Below, piece after piece: positions 34,518 to 45,266 of a stretch of 64,000 nt of DNA. Position numbers and translations under genes: made by a program. The stretch is from Theileria orientalis strain Shintoku (lineage: Eukaryota > Apicomplexa > Aconoidasida > Piroplasmida > Theileriidae), in NCBI RefSeq assembly GCF_000740895.1, contig NC_025261.1, positions 1,054,001 through 1,118,000 of the forward strand, given 5' to 3'. The notes beneath the pieces were generated by a model. The model had not been told where the DNA came from and made no database searches. It saw only the letters and a list, made by a program, of their open reading frames with translations. Each line of letters begins with the position of its first letter. Within the stretch, counting starts at the first letter, position 1.

Positions 34518-36070
34518 ATGATCATTGGATTCATAATATGTGTTATTTATATTGTACTTGTAAATAAAATTCAATCCGTAAACATAGTTAGAACAGGTTC
34601 CAAGAGTGGAATCCAAACATTGAACGCAAGTTCAAACTATCGCAAAAATCAAATTAGAAATAGTAGTAAAATATCGCAAAAACCAACATGTAAATTAACA
34701 CGTCCAAGTATTAGGAGAATTAAGTCGGGAATTGGACCGTTTGCCTACGTTTCAACGACGTTGAAGGGAATAAACCTGGGATATAAGATCAGTGAACCCA
34801 ATTCACCGGAAAACGTTATGATCGTGGACGGAACGGGTCTGGCATACAGGTGTTTCTTCGCTCTCCCGGACCTGAAGACGGCGAAGGGGATCGATATAGG
34901 CTGCCTGATGGGCTTCATGAACTCACTGGCGAGGCTGCACCGCATGTTTAACCCCAAGTACATGGGAGTCGTGTTCGACTCGCCGGGCGCAAACGATCAG
35001 AAGAGAGATATCTGGCCGGAGTACAAGCTGAACAGGCAAGTAGTGTCAACGTCGTTTATAAATCAGCTCGGGTGGATCAGGGAGTTTTGCGCAATTCTGG
35101 GCCTCCCGGTGTTCATAGAAAGGTCGACAGAGGCGGACGATATAATAACAAGCATGATCAACTTTATCAGAGAAGTTTCCAGTGAAAACAGCAGAAAGTT
35201 GAAGGACGACGAGTACCCGAAGGAAATAAGCTTTGCGAAGAACACGACCAGGGGAATATTTGACAAATTTTCAAACAATCTGAAAGACGGGAGTGATCAG
35301 ACCGCTGTGATCTCAGACTTCGTCGCTAGCAGCGACGGCACCAGGGTTGACGGCGACGATATGGAATCCATTGGCCTCGGGTACGATGTTACGGTGGTGA
35401 CTGCGGACAAGGACCTCTTGCAAATATTGGCGCAAAACGGCAAGAGCAAAGTCACTGTTAAAATAGTACAACCGCATAAGTCATACAGGATAGTGAATCA
35501 GCACACAGTAAAGAAGGAATATGGTAACTTATAGACTAGATGCACAGTAGTTAATGGTGATAATGATACACACAAAGCATACTTGTCAATTGTGCTAACA
35601 GCTTATCTTAGGCATTGACCCCGAAAGGTTCAGCGAGTACCTGGCTCTAGTCGGCGACTCTGCCGACAATATTCCCGGAATAATGGGAATTGGCCCTAAG
35701 ACAGCACCGAAGTTGATAGAAAAATACAAGACTTTCGACGTAATTAGTAGATAGTAACAACTACGCTAGGTAGTTACTAATCACCTGCTGTTAATGTGCA
35801 ACAGACGGCGCCTGGTATAATCACAATGCGTAGGACATTCTGACCTCGGAGGAGATAAACAATCTGACGAAGAAGGGCGGCAAGTACAGCGAGAGCGTGA
35901 AGATGGCCCACGAGTTCCACAGCATCGTGAAGCTGAAGAAGAACCTCAGGGTGCTCACGTCCATGGACCAGCTGGTCAAGTCGAGTCCACTCTCGTGTCA
36001 GCTCGCCAAGTTCCTCAAGATGTTTTCGCTCCAAAAGGCCTCGTCCAAGTGGTCCATGTTCACCAAATGA
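34518..36070 (+). CDS. 5'-3' exonuclease (Pol I/FEN-type), probably apicoplast
   Basis: Exons 34518-35523, 35612-35739, 35834-36070; 456 residues in phase. The protein starts with a hydrophobic signal ([20 protein letters not shown]) followed by a basic, serine/asparagine-rich stretch, the bipartite layout of apicoplast import. The nuclease core then begins [20 protein letters not shown], with metal-binding acidic clusters ([36 protein letters not shown]) and the helix-three-turn-helix region in exon 2 ([19 protein letters not shown], then [11 protein letters not shown]). A free-standing 5'-3' exonuclease of this type has been described for the Plasmodium apicoplast. The expected role is Okazaki primer removal or base-excision repair of plastid DNA. 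A charged insert of about 50 residues lies before the VTVVTADKD motif. Intron 2 is 94 nt, longer than usual here. Confidence 0.85.
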
Positions 36071-36394
36071 CATCTGAAACGATATCGTCCATTTACACCT
36101 TGTTTTGCAGTGTACTTGTATGTATTTTAGTATGTATATTCACCAGTTGTGTAAATTGTATTCGCCTATTAACGTAATCATACACAGAATTAAATTGAGA
36201 TGAGCTACATACGATCCCACGGTGTTAAAAGCAAACGGCACATACTAAAATAGCCAATTACATCAAGCAGCTAAAACAAACACAAATGGAAAAAACACAA
36301 ACGACACACAAGCATCACATAAACCACGTAATAGCAAACATAAATACCAAGTAGTGTACGCTTTTACAATTTATAAAACTGTAGCTCTGGCTGC
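36071..36394. other. Convergent intergenic gap
   Basis: About 320 nt between the exonuclease stop (plus) and the SEL1 protein stop (minus). Contains A-rich, CACAAA-type sequence at 36280-36310 but no gene. Confidence 0.55.
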
Positions 36395-39300
36395 CTAGTA
36401 GGATGAAAATATTTTCACGTACACTATGAGTGCAAAGGCCACCATCACGAGGTAGAGAACGCTTAAAATGTGGAGGCCCACGGGTGGGAGGCTGTCCAGC
36501 TCCAGGAACTCGAAGTTGCAGGGCGTGTAGCCCCGGCTCACGAGCGCAGAGTGCGCGTACGAGTCGTACATGAGGCGCACGAGGAAGCTGCGCAGAAAGG
36601 CCGGGTAGCGCAGCCTGCTGATGATGCGGTTCCGGAGGATGCAGGCGAGCCCGAGGATGCGCTCGCCGCGCGACTTGCTCGACATGAAGTTCTTGAAGAT
36701 GCCGAAGGCCATCTGGCAGTTCTTGGGCGCCCCGATGCCCGCCTCGAGCATGGTCGCGTACATGTAGCTGCCCTTGAGGCTCTCGGACTCCTTCGAGCGC
36801 TTAGCCCAGAAGAGCGCCTCGGAGGGCAGCCACGGGCGCCCGCTGAGCAGCGCCTCGGCCAGCAGCAGCGGCGTCGAGTTCTGCGGCGAGTAGGCGCCCC
36901 TGCGGCTGTAGTAGTAGTAGCAGCTGCCCTCGCTCGAGCTCTCCTCCCCGACCTTGTTTGGCGCGTCGTCGGGGCCGCTGGCGTCCCTGGAACCAGTCGC
37001 GTGTTTTTGGTCCTCAGACGCAGGAACGGGCCTCCTCGGGGCGCCGGCGTCAGTGGTGTGTGTTGCGTCGGTGTGTGAGTGTGACTTGTCTGTGTGCTGT
37101 GTTCGTGTGTTAGCATCCGGTGCGGCGCGCCTTTGTGTGTCGGCGCCGCCTGCGCGTTTCGTCGAGTCGACCGTGGCGGCGGCCTCCCGGTCGCTTTTGC
37201 TGAGTACGCTGGCGTCCCTCGCGTCCCTTTCCGCGGAGCCCCCGTTCTCGGACTCTCCGTCCTCCGCGTCCTTGAATGAGCTGGTCGACTTCAGCAGCGA
37301 GTCGAAGATCGACACGTTCTGCGACTCGTCCCGCGTCCACATGCTCGTGTTCCCCAGGTCCGGCTCCGGGTCGTCCGGCTGCTCCGTCACTCGCACCATG
37401 TTGAGCATCCTGATCTCTCTGCTCATCCTCGTCACTTCGTTCCTGTCCGGGTAGGTGACCGTGCTCATGTTCGTGACGTTACCCGTCAGCGTCGTGTTCG
37501 CTCCCATGTTTCCCATGGTTGAGTTGTGCGGCGTCGGCTCTGCGAGTGTCTCGATCGACTCAAGAGGCACCGACTTCTGCAGGTTCTGGAACGCCTGGAA
37601 CTTTTTAAAGGTGATCGGGTTGCTCGCGTTACTCATGTTCTTGGAGCTGTAGAGCGTGGACGGGGACGTGATGTCCGGGTCCAGGTTCTGCGTGTAGCAG
37701 AAGACCGAGTTCGTCTTGAAGTGCTTCGTGAGCTCTCTGTGTGCGTTCGAGTCGCCCAACTCGCTCAGCATCATGTTCATGAGGACGTGTCCGATCTTGT
37801 CGTTGTTGCGCTTCGCTCTCTTCGCGAGCACTCGCAGCACTGTCGCCATCGTGCCCATCCTCGCGACTCGCGAGAAGAGTTTGTACGCCTCGTTGCACCT
37901 GTCGAGTGCGTTTGTGTACTCCAGGTCGTAGCCGTGGAGCGTGAAGACTGCTGAGTTGAACAGGCCCACGATGTTTCCCGACTGCGCTGCTCTGCGATAG
38001 TAGTAGAAGGACATGAAGATGTTCCTTCCCTCCGGCGGCGTCACGTCCGTCAGTATTCCTGCGTACGCGTGGCCCATGAGCACCATTGAGTTGACGTCTC
38101 CTCTGTCCGCCGACTCTCTCAGGTACCTTGCCGCCAGCGCTGGGTCTCTCGGCTGCCCCAGCCCGTGTCTGTATAGGTAAAAGTTTGCCGTGCTGAAGCT
38201 GCTTGAATCTAAAGAAGCGTTAGTTTTTCAATAAATACTCGTGTTTGAATATATACTAGCAGTGCTATGTGTAATGAACTGCTACAACTATTACTACTGA
38301 TACCACAATAAACACTTGCGATGCCCTGTATAATGTATACCTAAACCTATACTTACTTGGTGACGACGAATTCAGCACCATTCTCAGGTACCGCTCCGCC
38401 TGCATTGCCGAGTGTCCCGAGTCGTCAGTCGATATGTTCGACAGGTGGTGGTGTGCGATCGCCAAGGCCGAGGGCGCGTCGCCCGACTCCGCCGCTCTCG
38501 ACCAGAAGTTAATCGCCTGCTGGTAGTTCCTCCTTATGCCTCCCTCCTCGTGGCCCGTGTAGTAGAAGTCGCCCATCATCCTCAGGCCGTCCGAGTCGCC
38601 CATGTGCGAGAGCTTCTTGATGAACTCCGCGTACCTCTTGCTCTTGTACTCCTCGCTCGCCTCGTGCACCTGGTCGTGCTTATTCTTCATTGAGGACTTA
38701 GCTGACTCTATCACGTACGGGATTGCGTCCAGGCACATCATGCCCACGTTTTTCGGGGACCTGTTGATTGACGACTGTGCCGAGTTTTGGCACGTCCTGC
38801 TCGAGTTTCCTATGCCGCTGTGTATGTAGTAGCTGTAGGCCAGGCTCGAAAGCTCGTCGTTCTTGTAACTTCCGCTCAGGTAACACAGCAGTGGCAGGTC
38901 GTACCCACTTCTGTCTACCACTCCCCCACTCTCTATCAGTGGCGAGTCAATCTTATCTGATTTGTCCTTCTTATTTTTCTTTTCAGGTTTATTCTTCTTA
39001 CTATCCATTTTAATCGAGGCTTTTTCTTTTACACGCCCTCCCTTCTTCTCATCTCCTGCGTCTCTGACTTCACCTTTTTGAGGTGGGTCATGTGACTTTG
39101 GATCGTCGTCAGCATTGCCGGTTGTATTACCACTAACACTATTACTAGTACCAGCATTACCACCAGCACTAGCATTACCATTAACACTATTACCATCACC
39201 AGAATTACCACTAACACTAGCACTAGTACCGTCACTAGAACCAGCAGTGGCACTCTCATCCCTTTTACTGGACGCGTTTTTCTTCAGAAATGAGCTGTAC

Positions 39301-41725
39301 AGGTTCCCTGATATCAGCTGGTACACTGTCGTCTCGTCGTCGCTCTTTCTGTTTTCCCAGGCGTAGATGTTGTTCGACACTGGGGGGAACCCTATCGACG
39401 CCAGGAAGCCCACGAGCGTGTTGCACAGGCCGCACGGGGACGATATTCCCGCTATCAGGAGCGAGATCGACCTCTTTATGTCGCGCGGCCACCCGTTCGG
39501 GAAGCCCACTGTTCCCTTCGAGTCCGTCACTCCGAAGAGGTACAGGAATGCCATCAGGCACTTTGCTCTGCCTCGCAGTATGTTGTTCACGTTGCTCGGG
39601 AGGCTGCTGTACTGCTCCAGCACCTTGTTCAACGTGCCCGTCACGTTCCTCGACTTCGTCGTGCTCTTCGCGTTCACGATCATTCTGTTCTTAATTCCTT
39701 CCCCCTGGAACGCGCTCCGCTCAGTTGCGCTGAAGAGCGACTTCGGCGTGTACTGCGTCGTGTCCTGGGTCAGCGCCAGCAGTATCTGGTACACCTGCTG
39801 AAAGTTAATTGCGTCTCCCGATATGTTGATCAGCTTGTTGTAGAACTTGCTCGGCTCGAAGAGCAGCAGGTCCAGCAGGCTCTGGTCTATGTCCTGTGCC
39901 GACTTGTCCGACACTGTCTTCCTGTTGTACAGCGAGTCGTTCTTCAGGTTCCAGTACACCTTGTACCTCGAGCCTGACTCGAACAGGATCTCCTCCGCCT
40001 CCTCGTCCAGCGATACGTCGTCGAACCTGTTTTCCAGGAGCCTGCGGCTGTTGATCAGGTTCCTCAGCTTCTTCGTCCAATACGAGTAGAATGTCGTTTT
40101 GTACAGCAGCACTCTTTCCTTCTGTATCAGGTCCACGTCTATGTTGTGCGACTTCATCATGTTCCTCGTCGTCTTGTACAGTATCTTGATCAGCACTTCT
40201 GCTGCTCTCTGGGACTCCATCGTCATCGCCTCTTCCCAGGTCAACCCTCCGACCCAGTCTATTATGCTTATTGTCGTGCTGTACTGCTGATTCACTTCTC
40301 CTTCTGATTTCTCCTTATTCTCATTATCGTTTACTGCTGTATTTACTTGCTCAACTTCTTCTGTGGTATCTGATCTTGTAACGCTTTCAGTTTCACTCGG
40401 TGATTTTGTTATGCTTTCAGTTTCACTTGCTGATTTTGTAACGCTTTCAGATTGACTCCTTTTCTCTTTCGATTCCTCTGGTGTACTTGACTGTGAAAGG
40501 TTGTCGTCACTTTCTGATCCCCGTTGATCAACAGCTTCTGCATTTGGTAGTTCCTTCACTGCGGCGTCTTCCTGATGACTCACCGCACTTTCTGCACCGG
40601 TGCTTTCGACGCCTGTGCTTTCTGCTCCAGAGTTTTCTGCAGTCACCCCTGGCATTCGGAACTCTTCCATAAATTCGCGCAAACTGACTTCTTCCACGCT
40701 GAACCTTTCGTTCCCTTCTTCCATGTTTTTTCTAACTCTTCCGCTCCCTTGTCTTATTTCATTTCCTTCCAGGTCATATTCCACTGGACCCGTCCTTTTC
40801 TGTTTTTCGCTATTCGCTTGCGCTGGTCGCTTCCCCTTTTGTTTCTCTCCCGGCTTCCCTCTCTTCAACGTCCCTGTCATTTTAAGTTGATCTTCGAATT
40901 CTCCGAGCTTCGTGAAGAAGTCCTTCGGGTAATTCGACCTGTTCACGTTGTTCAGCTCGTTCTCGAACTCCTTCACCAGGTATTCTGGGATCGATATCTT
41001 GTCGATGTTCCAGTATCCCAGCAGCAGCGCCAGGTCCTGGAACTTCGTGCGGTCGAAGAAGACGTAGTACTTGTACACATAGATGTCTCCTTCGATTGAG
41101 TAGTACGTTTTGCGGTCTGCGTGCAGTTTCACTGTGAACAGGTTCGTTGCGTGTTTCCACAGGTTCGTGTACGCTGCTCTGTTGTCCAGGTAGGTCGGCC
41201 ACGTCTGCTTCGGCTTATAGAAGTCCTTCACCAGCGTCAGCGAGGATACGTGGTTCTTCAGTATTCTCTGTATCATTTTGTATGCTGCTCCCGATTGTGG
41301 CAGCCTCACTACTCCCTTCACGAACCCGAGGTGTCTCATCAGCCTTTCGTCGTTTCCGAACGACAGGTTGTACGGCGGATTATGCAGCACTGGGGACGAC
41401 AGGATCCTCAGGTACACTTCTATGTCCCTCGGTATCAGGAGTCCGCATATTCTCACTGCTCTTCCGTTCAAAGGGTGCGAGAAGTCGAACAGTCCGTACT
41501 CGTCAATCTGCAAATTCGACTGTAGAGCCAGTTCAAATCTCGATCTTTGAAGCTCAACGAGCGATAACTGCAAATTTTCGTTAGTGTATGAGAGGAAGAT
41601 GTAGTTTTTAGTACTTTTAACTCATATTTATAGATGAATCTAGTTAATTATTTTGAAATATTGGCGATTGTTCCCAGTAATTCGCAAAACTACGATCTTC
41701 CAAAAACGTACCTTATTTACCTCAT
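36395..41725 (-). CDS. Giant SEL1-repeat membrane protein, candidate HRD3/SEL1L-like ERAD component
   Basis: Exons about 41613-38357 and 38208-36395, with a proposed 5-nt first exon (41725-41721); about 1691 residues. The main frame is open from 41613, with no ATG near the start, so the micro-exon is needed if the model holds; it is the least certain part. SEL1-type helical repeats are visible late: MMGDFYYTGHEEG, INFWSRAAESGDAPSALAIA, SFYYYRRAAQSGNIVGLFNS, ALFWAKRSKESESLKGS. A single transmembrane helix ends the protein (LSVLYLVMVAFALIVYVKIF). This layout, SEL1 repeats plus a C-terminal anchor, fits HRD3/SEL1L, the partner of the HRD1 ubiquitin ligase. Against it: no clear signal peptide and great length. 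Low-complexity inserts occur at about residues 360-450 (serine/threonine/glutamate) and 790-835 (glycine/asparagine/serine, encoded by a DNA repeat). Confidence 0.7.
39110..39255. repeat. Coding minisatellite in the SEL1-repeat gene
   Basis: On the plus strand short units of the ACTAGTACCAGCATTACC and ACTATTACCATCACCAG kind recur about eight times; they encode the GNS/GNA-rich stretch (SVNGNASAGGNAGTSNSVSG) of the protein on the minus strand. The unit is imperfect, about 15-18 bp, and keeps frame. Confidence 0.6.
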
Positions 41726-42080
41726 TTATATCATAATATTCCGTTATCGTAGGATGTGAGTGACAAATGTGTGACAAGATAATGATTAATATATTTGTTA
41801 ATATTTTAATCATTATGATTAGTTATAATTTACACAAAAACTAGCATTGTTTTCTAAATTTGGTAGTTTTGAACATTAAAATATATATAAAAAAATAATC
41901 ATTGTTATGAAAAATGGGATTAATGTACAACTAACATTCTTATAAATGATTTGCTATGGTCAGTATGATGTCACATCCATCACCATATGATGTCATTTTT
42001 ATATTTAGAAAAGAGATTGTTTAGTAAAATAAATTCATTTTTCTCGTAAAATGAATGGTTTTAGTTCTTCAATAAGTATC
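41726..42080. other. Intergenic gap between the SEL1 gene and tRNA-Arg
   Basis: About 355 nt of AT-rich sequence upstream of the SEL1-repeat gene. No coding frame recognised. Confidence 0.5.
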
Positions 42081-42085
42081 AAAAA
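42081..42085 (-). terminator. RNA polymerase III T5 terminator of tRNA-Arg
   Basis: Four nucleotides after the tRNA 3' end (minus strand) comes a run of five T, the usual Pol III stop. Confidence 0.8.
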
Positions 42086-42088
42086 GCG

Positions 42089-42162
42089 TACCACCGGCGG
42101 GATTCGAACCCACAACCTTTGGATTAGAAGTCCAACGCGCTATCCAATTGCGCCACGGAGGC
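42089..42162 (-). tRNA. tRNA-Arg (anticodon UCU)
   Basis: Read on the minus strand the 74 nt fold as a complete cloverleaf: acceptor GCCTCCG, D stem GCGC/GCGC with AATTGGATA loop, anticodon stem TTGGA/TCCAA with loop CTTCTAA (anticodon TCT), variable loop, T stem GTGGG/CCCGC with loop TTCGAAT, 3' acceptor CGGTGGT and discriminator A. The internal Pol III boxes A and B are intact. No intron. The acceptor stem has a G1-U72 wobble and a T4-T69 mismatch, which is slightly irregular. It reads AGA codons, heavily used here. Confidence 0.96.
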
Positions 42163-42260
42163 CCGTCGGAACCCCCAAAAATAAATTTAATATATAATTT
42201 TCCCATTCTATAGGGTGTTAAATCAGATTAAACCTTTTTCATGATGTTTTTATTTATGAA

Positions 42261-42780
42261 ATGATAAATAGTGTATATCCTGCCAAAAAGAATATTCGCC
42301 TTCCACCGGAGGTTAGCCGAATACTCTACCTAAGGTGCGTTGCCTCTATAATTAATACGATATTTTAGGAATTTACCGTATAAAATAACTTCTGAGGAAT
42401 TGTACGATATATTCGGTAAATATGGCGCAGTTCGTCAAATTCGAAAGTATAGTTTCCATTTATTCAGTGTTCCGTATACCATTGTGTATCATAAGTCGCC
42501 TTGAACATTTCACTCAATTCATTGATATTCAGGGGAAACAGCGCCTCGACCAAGGGAACTGCCTTTGTCGTTTACGACGATATTTACGACGCCAAAAACG
42601 CCCTGGATCACCTCTCTGGGTTTAACGTGGCCGGAAGGTATGTTTGAGAATAGTCACCCTTCATTTAGGTATCTGGTGGTTCTGTACTATAACCCTGCCA
42701 GGGTGAACAAGAGGAAGGACTTGGATAAACAGGAGGCCGACTTGAAGAAAGTTAGGGCCGCAATGAACTCAGGCAACTGA
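42261..42780 (+). CDS. SF3B6: Splicing factor 3B subunit 6 (p14), branch-point RRM protein
   Basis: Exons 42261-42334, 42369-42446, 42533-42637, 42669-42780; 122 residues, all phases consistent. The start matches p14 closely ([20 protein letters not shown] across the first splice), followed by the RRM ([18 protein letters not shown], then [20 protein letters not shown], then [19 protein letters not shown]). SF3B6 is part of the SF3b complex of the U2 snRNP, near the branch-point adenosine. Length equals the human protein (125). Introns of 34, 86 and 31 nt. The gene begins about 100 nt from the tRNA, divergently. Confidence 0.95.
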
Positions 42781-42848
42781 GAGTTGATATCGCTACTAAT
42801 ATACTGCTTTGATTGACGTACATTAGTTGGTAGGCGACGTTGCCCTGT

Positions 42849-43657
42849 CTACCTCTTCTTCTTTATCTTCTGAGTGATCGGATAGTTTGCGATGTGGCCT
42901 CCCTTCATCGTGTACGGGTTCGCCTCGACGATCTTGAAGATCCGGTACACGACGTTTCCGACCATCATTTTATTGTATCCGTGGACGCTGACAATTAGTC
43001 CTAAGTTTATAGTGAGTTGTTTAACGGGTACCTGCTCTGTCGACGTGGACCCTGACGTACTTGGAGTACATCGTACAGATTCTGGTCGCGTCGATGCACT
43101 TTGAGCCGACGCCCAGTCTAAACATTAAGTTTGGGAACTCGGGCTCAAAGTAGGCCTTGACTCCCCTGCCGTGGAGCAGCACCTGGCCCACAAAGCCCCT
43201 GGTGTGCTCTGAAGCGCACGACTCAATGGTCTTGGTCTGAGTGAGGTTTCGGTCTATGTTTGATACGAAGCACAGGTCCTTTTTTACTCCGTCCTCCCCC
43301 TTGATTAACATTTGGTAATACCCAGTATTCGTCTGTTGAGTGTCCCTAAGTAAGATGTCTGACAAACTCAGAGGTTTCAAACCTGAAGAAGTATTTAGCT
43401 CGAAGGGACCTTATGTCGGCCGGCCATTTAGACACGTGTAGTCTTGGATACAGGTTAATTGACTCATTTCGTCTCTTGTTTGGAAGTCTAATCAAGCGTG
43501 CGTTACTGGGTGAATCCCTAACTCCGTAAATATTGGCTCCGTAACTACCAGAGACTCCAAAGTTGCGATATTGTATGTTAAAAACGTGTTTGTGTGTAAT
43601 TCTATCTAGCAATTTAAAACCAGGTGTTACGTTAAGTGGTAGCAATGTGTTATTCAT
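42849..43657 (-). CDS. Organellar ribosomal protein uL6 (L6)
   Basis: Exons 43657-43383, 43345-43032, 43000-42849; 246 residues in phase. The second L6 domain is evident: GFVGQVLLHGRGVKAYFEPE, FPNLMFRLGVGSKC, then HGYNKMMVGN, VEANPYTMKGGHIANYP and a basic end (QKIKKKR). The KGGH stretch corresponds to the conserved KGKG of bacterial L6, which binds the sarcin-ricin loop. The N-terminal 90 residues are basic with arginine and little acid (LPNKRRNESINLYPRLHVSK), suitable as a mitochondrial presequence plus a poorly conserved first domain. There is no hydrophobic signal peptide, so mitochondrion is likelier than apicoplast. Tail-to-tail with SF3B6, only 68 nt apart. Confidence 0.82.
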
Positions 43658-44122
43658 AATGGAGGAAATAAATGCAAATTACAGGGCCTAAAAACATTGA
43701 AAAAATTCAGAATTGTTTTTTACAACAAATTAGTGGTAAATTATAAGTTAATAAAAGATGTGTTGGAGCTTAATGTATTAAATGAACAACCTGATTTTAT
43801 TGGAATTTGTGTTATATAAATGACTCCAAAAGCCTAGGATTCTGTATTGTAACTGATTAATTATAATTAGATTGTAAAATTTGTGTGCTTTTTAATAAAT
43901 AATAGTTATTTGTTCCTCTCATTTTCTGAGTTCCTTCCGTTGTTCAGTTATCATAAATTGATGATTCTCGGATATTAATGAGATTCTTTTTTATTATTAA
44001 TAGCTTTTAATTTATAAGAATTTGAAATAAAATGTGTAATTGAATACATAAAACACAGGCTTGCCTTCCATAATAATTTAGTAACATGATAGGTTTTCTT
44101 AAATTAATTTTAGTTCGTTGAA
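43658..44122. other. Divergent intergenic region
   Basis: About 465 nt between the uL6 start (minus) and the next start (plus), AT-rich, presumed double promoter. No gene recognised. Confidence 0.55.
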
Positions 44123-45176
44123 ATGTATAACGCTCCAATAGTTCTATCGGATGACGAAGATTCAGTTCCATCATCGAGCAATACACACGATGTGTCAAAC
44201 GTATGTTCCATACTAGAAGTGGACAGTAAGGACTCGGATAGAAAGAGGAAGCAGAAACCAGCGCTTCTTTCAGTTGACACAACAACCTCGAAGGAAAAAC
44301 AGAAGACGAAAACAGTAAGGAAGAAGCGTGCCACAAATAAAAATGAGAAACTTGAAGCAATACCATTCTGGATTAATTCACCAAAGGATGTGAAGGAGAT
44401 ACCTACACACGTAAAGCTGGTGTGTGATAGACTAATACATGTAGAAAAACAAATAAAAAAGTTTTGTTCGGAAAGACAGGGACTGCTGTCTGCACTATGG
44501 AAGTTAAAGGGCGAAGGATACGAAAGCTTCTTTCCAGATCCAATATTAAAATCGTTGACAGTGAACGAAGATGAAGAAAGACAACAAGATGAAGAAAAGG
44601 GCGACAATGAAGACCAAGAGGATGAAAGGGAAGAGAAGGTTGACTATATCGAAGACAACGAGACTAAATCATCTGATCCTGAGGATAAATTATGGCAGTC
44701 GACCTGGCTGTCGAACGAGTCACAAGTGACGCCGACCAGAACGCCGACATTAAAAAAGAAAATTAACTCTAGTTGGAGTAGAAAAACGGATTCGCCGTAC
44801 GACCTGGGTGTGTCCACGAGTATCAGAGAAAGTGAGTTCGGAAGCTACAGCGTCCACTCAGATGACATGAACGAGTTGGCAGAATACACAAGAGAACCAA
44901 TAGAATTCTTCAAAAATCTTGATTTTTCGACACTATCTCAAGCGGATATAAACACATGGAGGAAGTTTTTCGGTCTTAAGGTACGAATACAAAAATTAGC
45001 ATAGACTAAATAGCGTGTGTAAATGGTATATAATCAATAGAACCTAAAAATTAGATAAAATTTTAAAGCGTATGCGGGAAATAAGACTAATAAAATTTTA
45101 GAAAATGGTAGAAAGTGAACTGATAAGAGAACTGAAGAAAATAAGAGACTATTTGGTGTCATTCGTAGATACCTGA
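44123..45176 (+). CDS. Nuclear-type charged protein with a possible SLX4 C-terminal domain
   Basis: Exons 44123-44980 and 45102-45176; 310 residues. The body is hydrophilic, with acidic and lysine-rich stretches (DRKRKQKPALLS, DNEDQEDEREEKVDYIED) typical of nuclear scaffold proteins. The C-terminal 50 residues (FKNLDFSTLSQADINTWRKF, then FGLK, then ELIRELKKIRDYLVSF) have the helix-turn-helix spacing of the SLX4 C-terminal domain, where SLX1 binds and where sequences such as LKxxLxxxGLKP are found. SLX4 organises structure-specific nucleases in DNA repair. The match is short and by eye, so the function is tentative. The last exon is needed to complete that domain. Confidence 0.6.
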
Positions 45177-45266
45177 TGTGTGATTCTATCGCCTGATTGC
45201 GATTTTCACCATCGCCATTCAGTGAATATTTATGTGGATTAGTTAAGTAAATAAAATGTGTAAATT

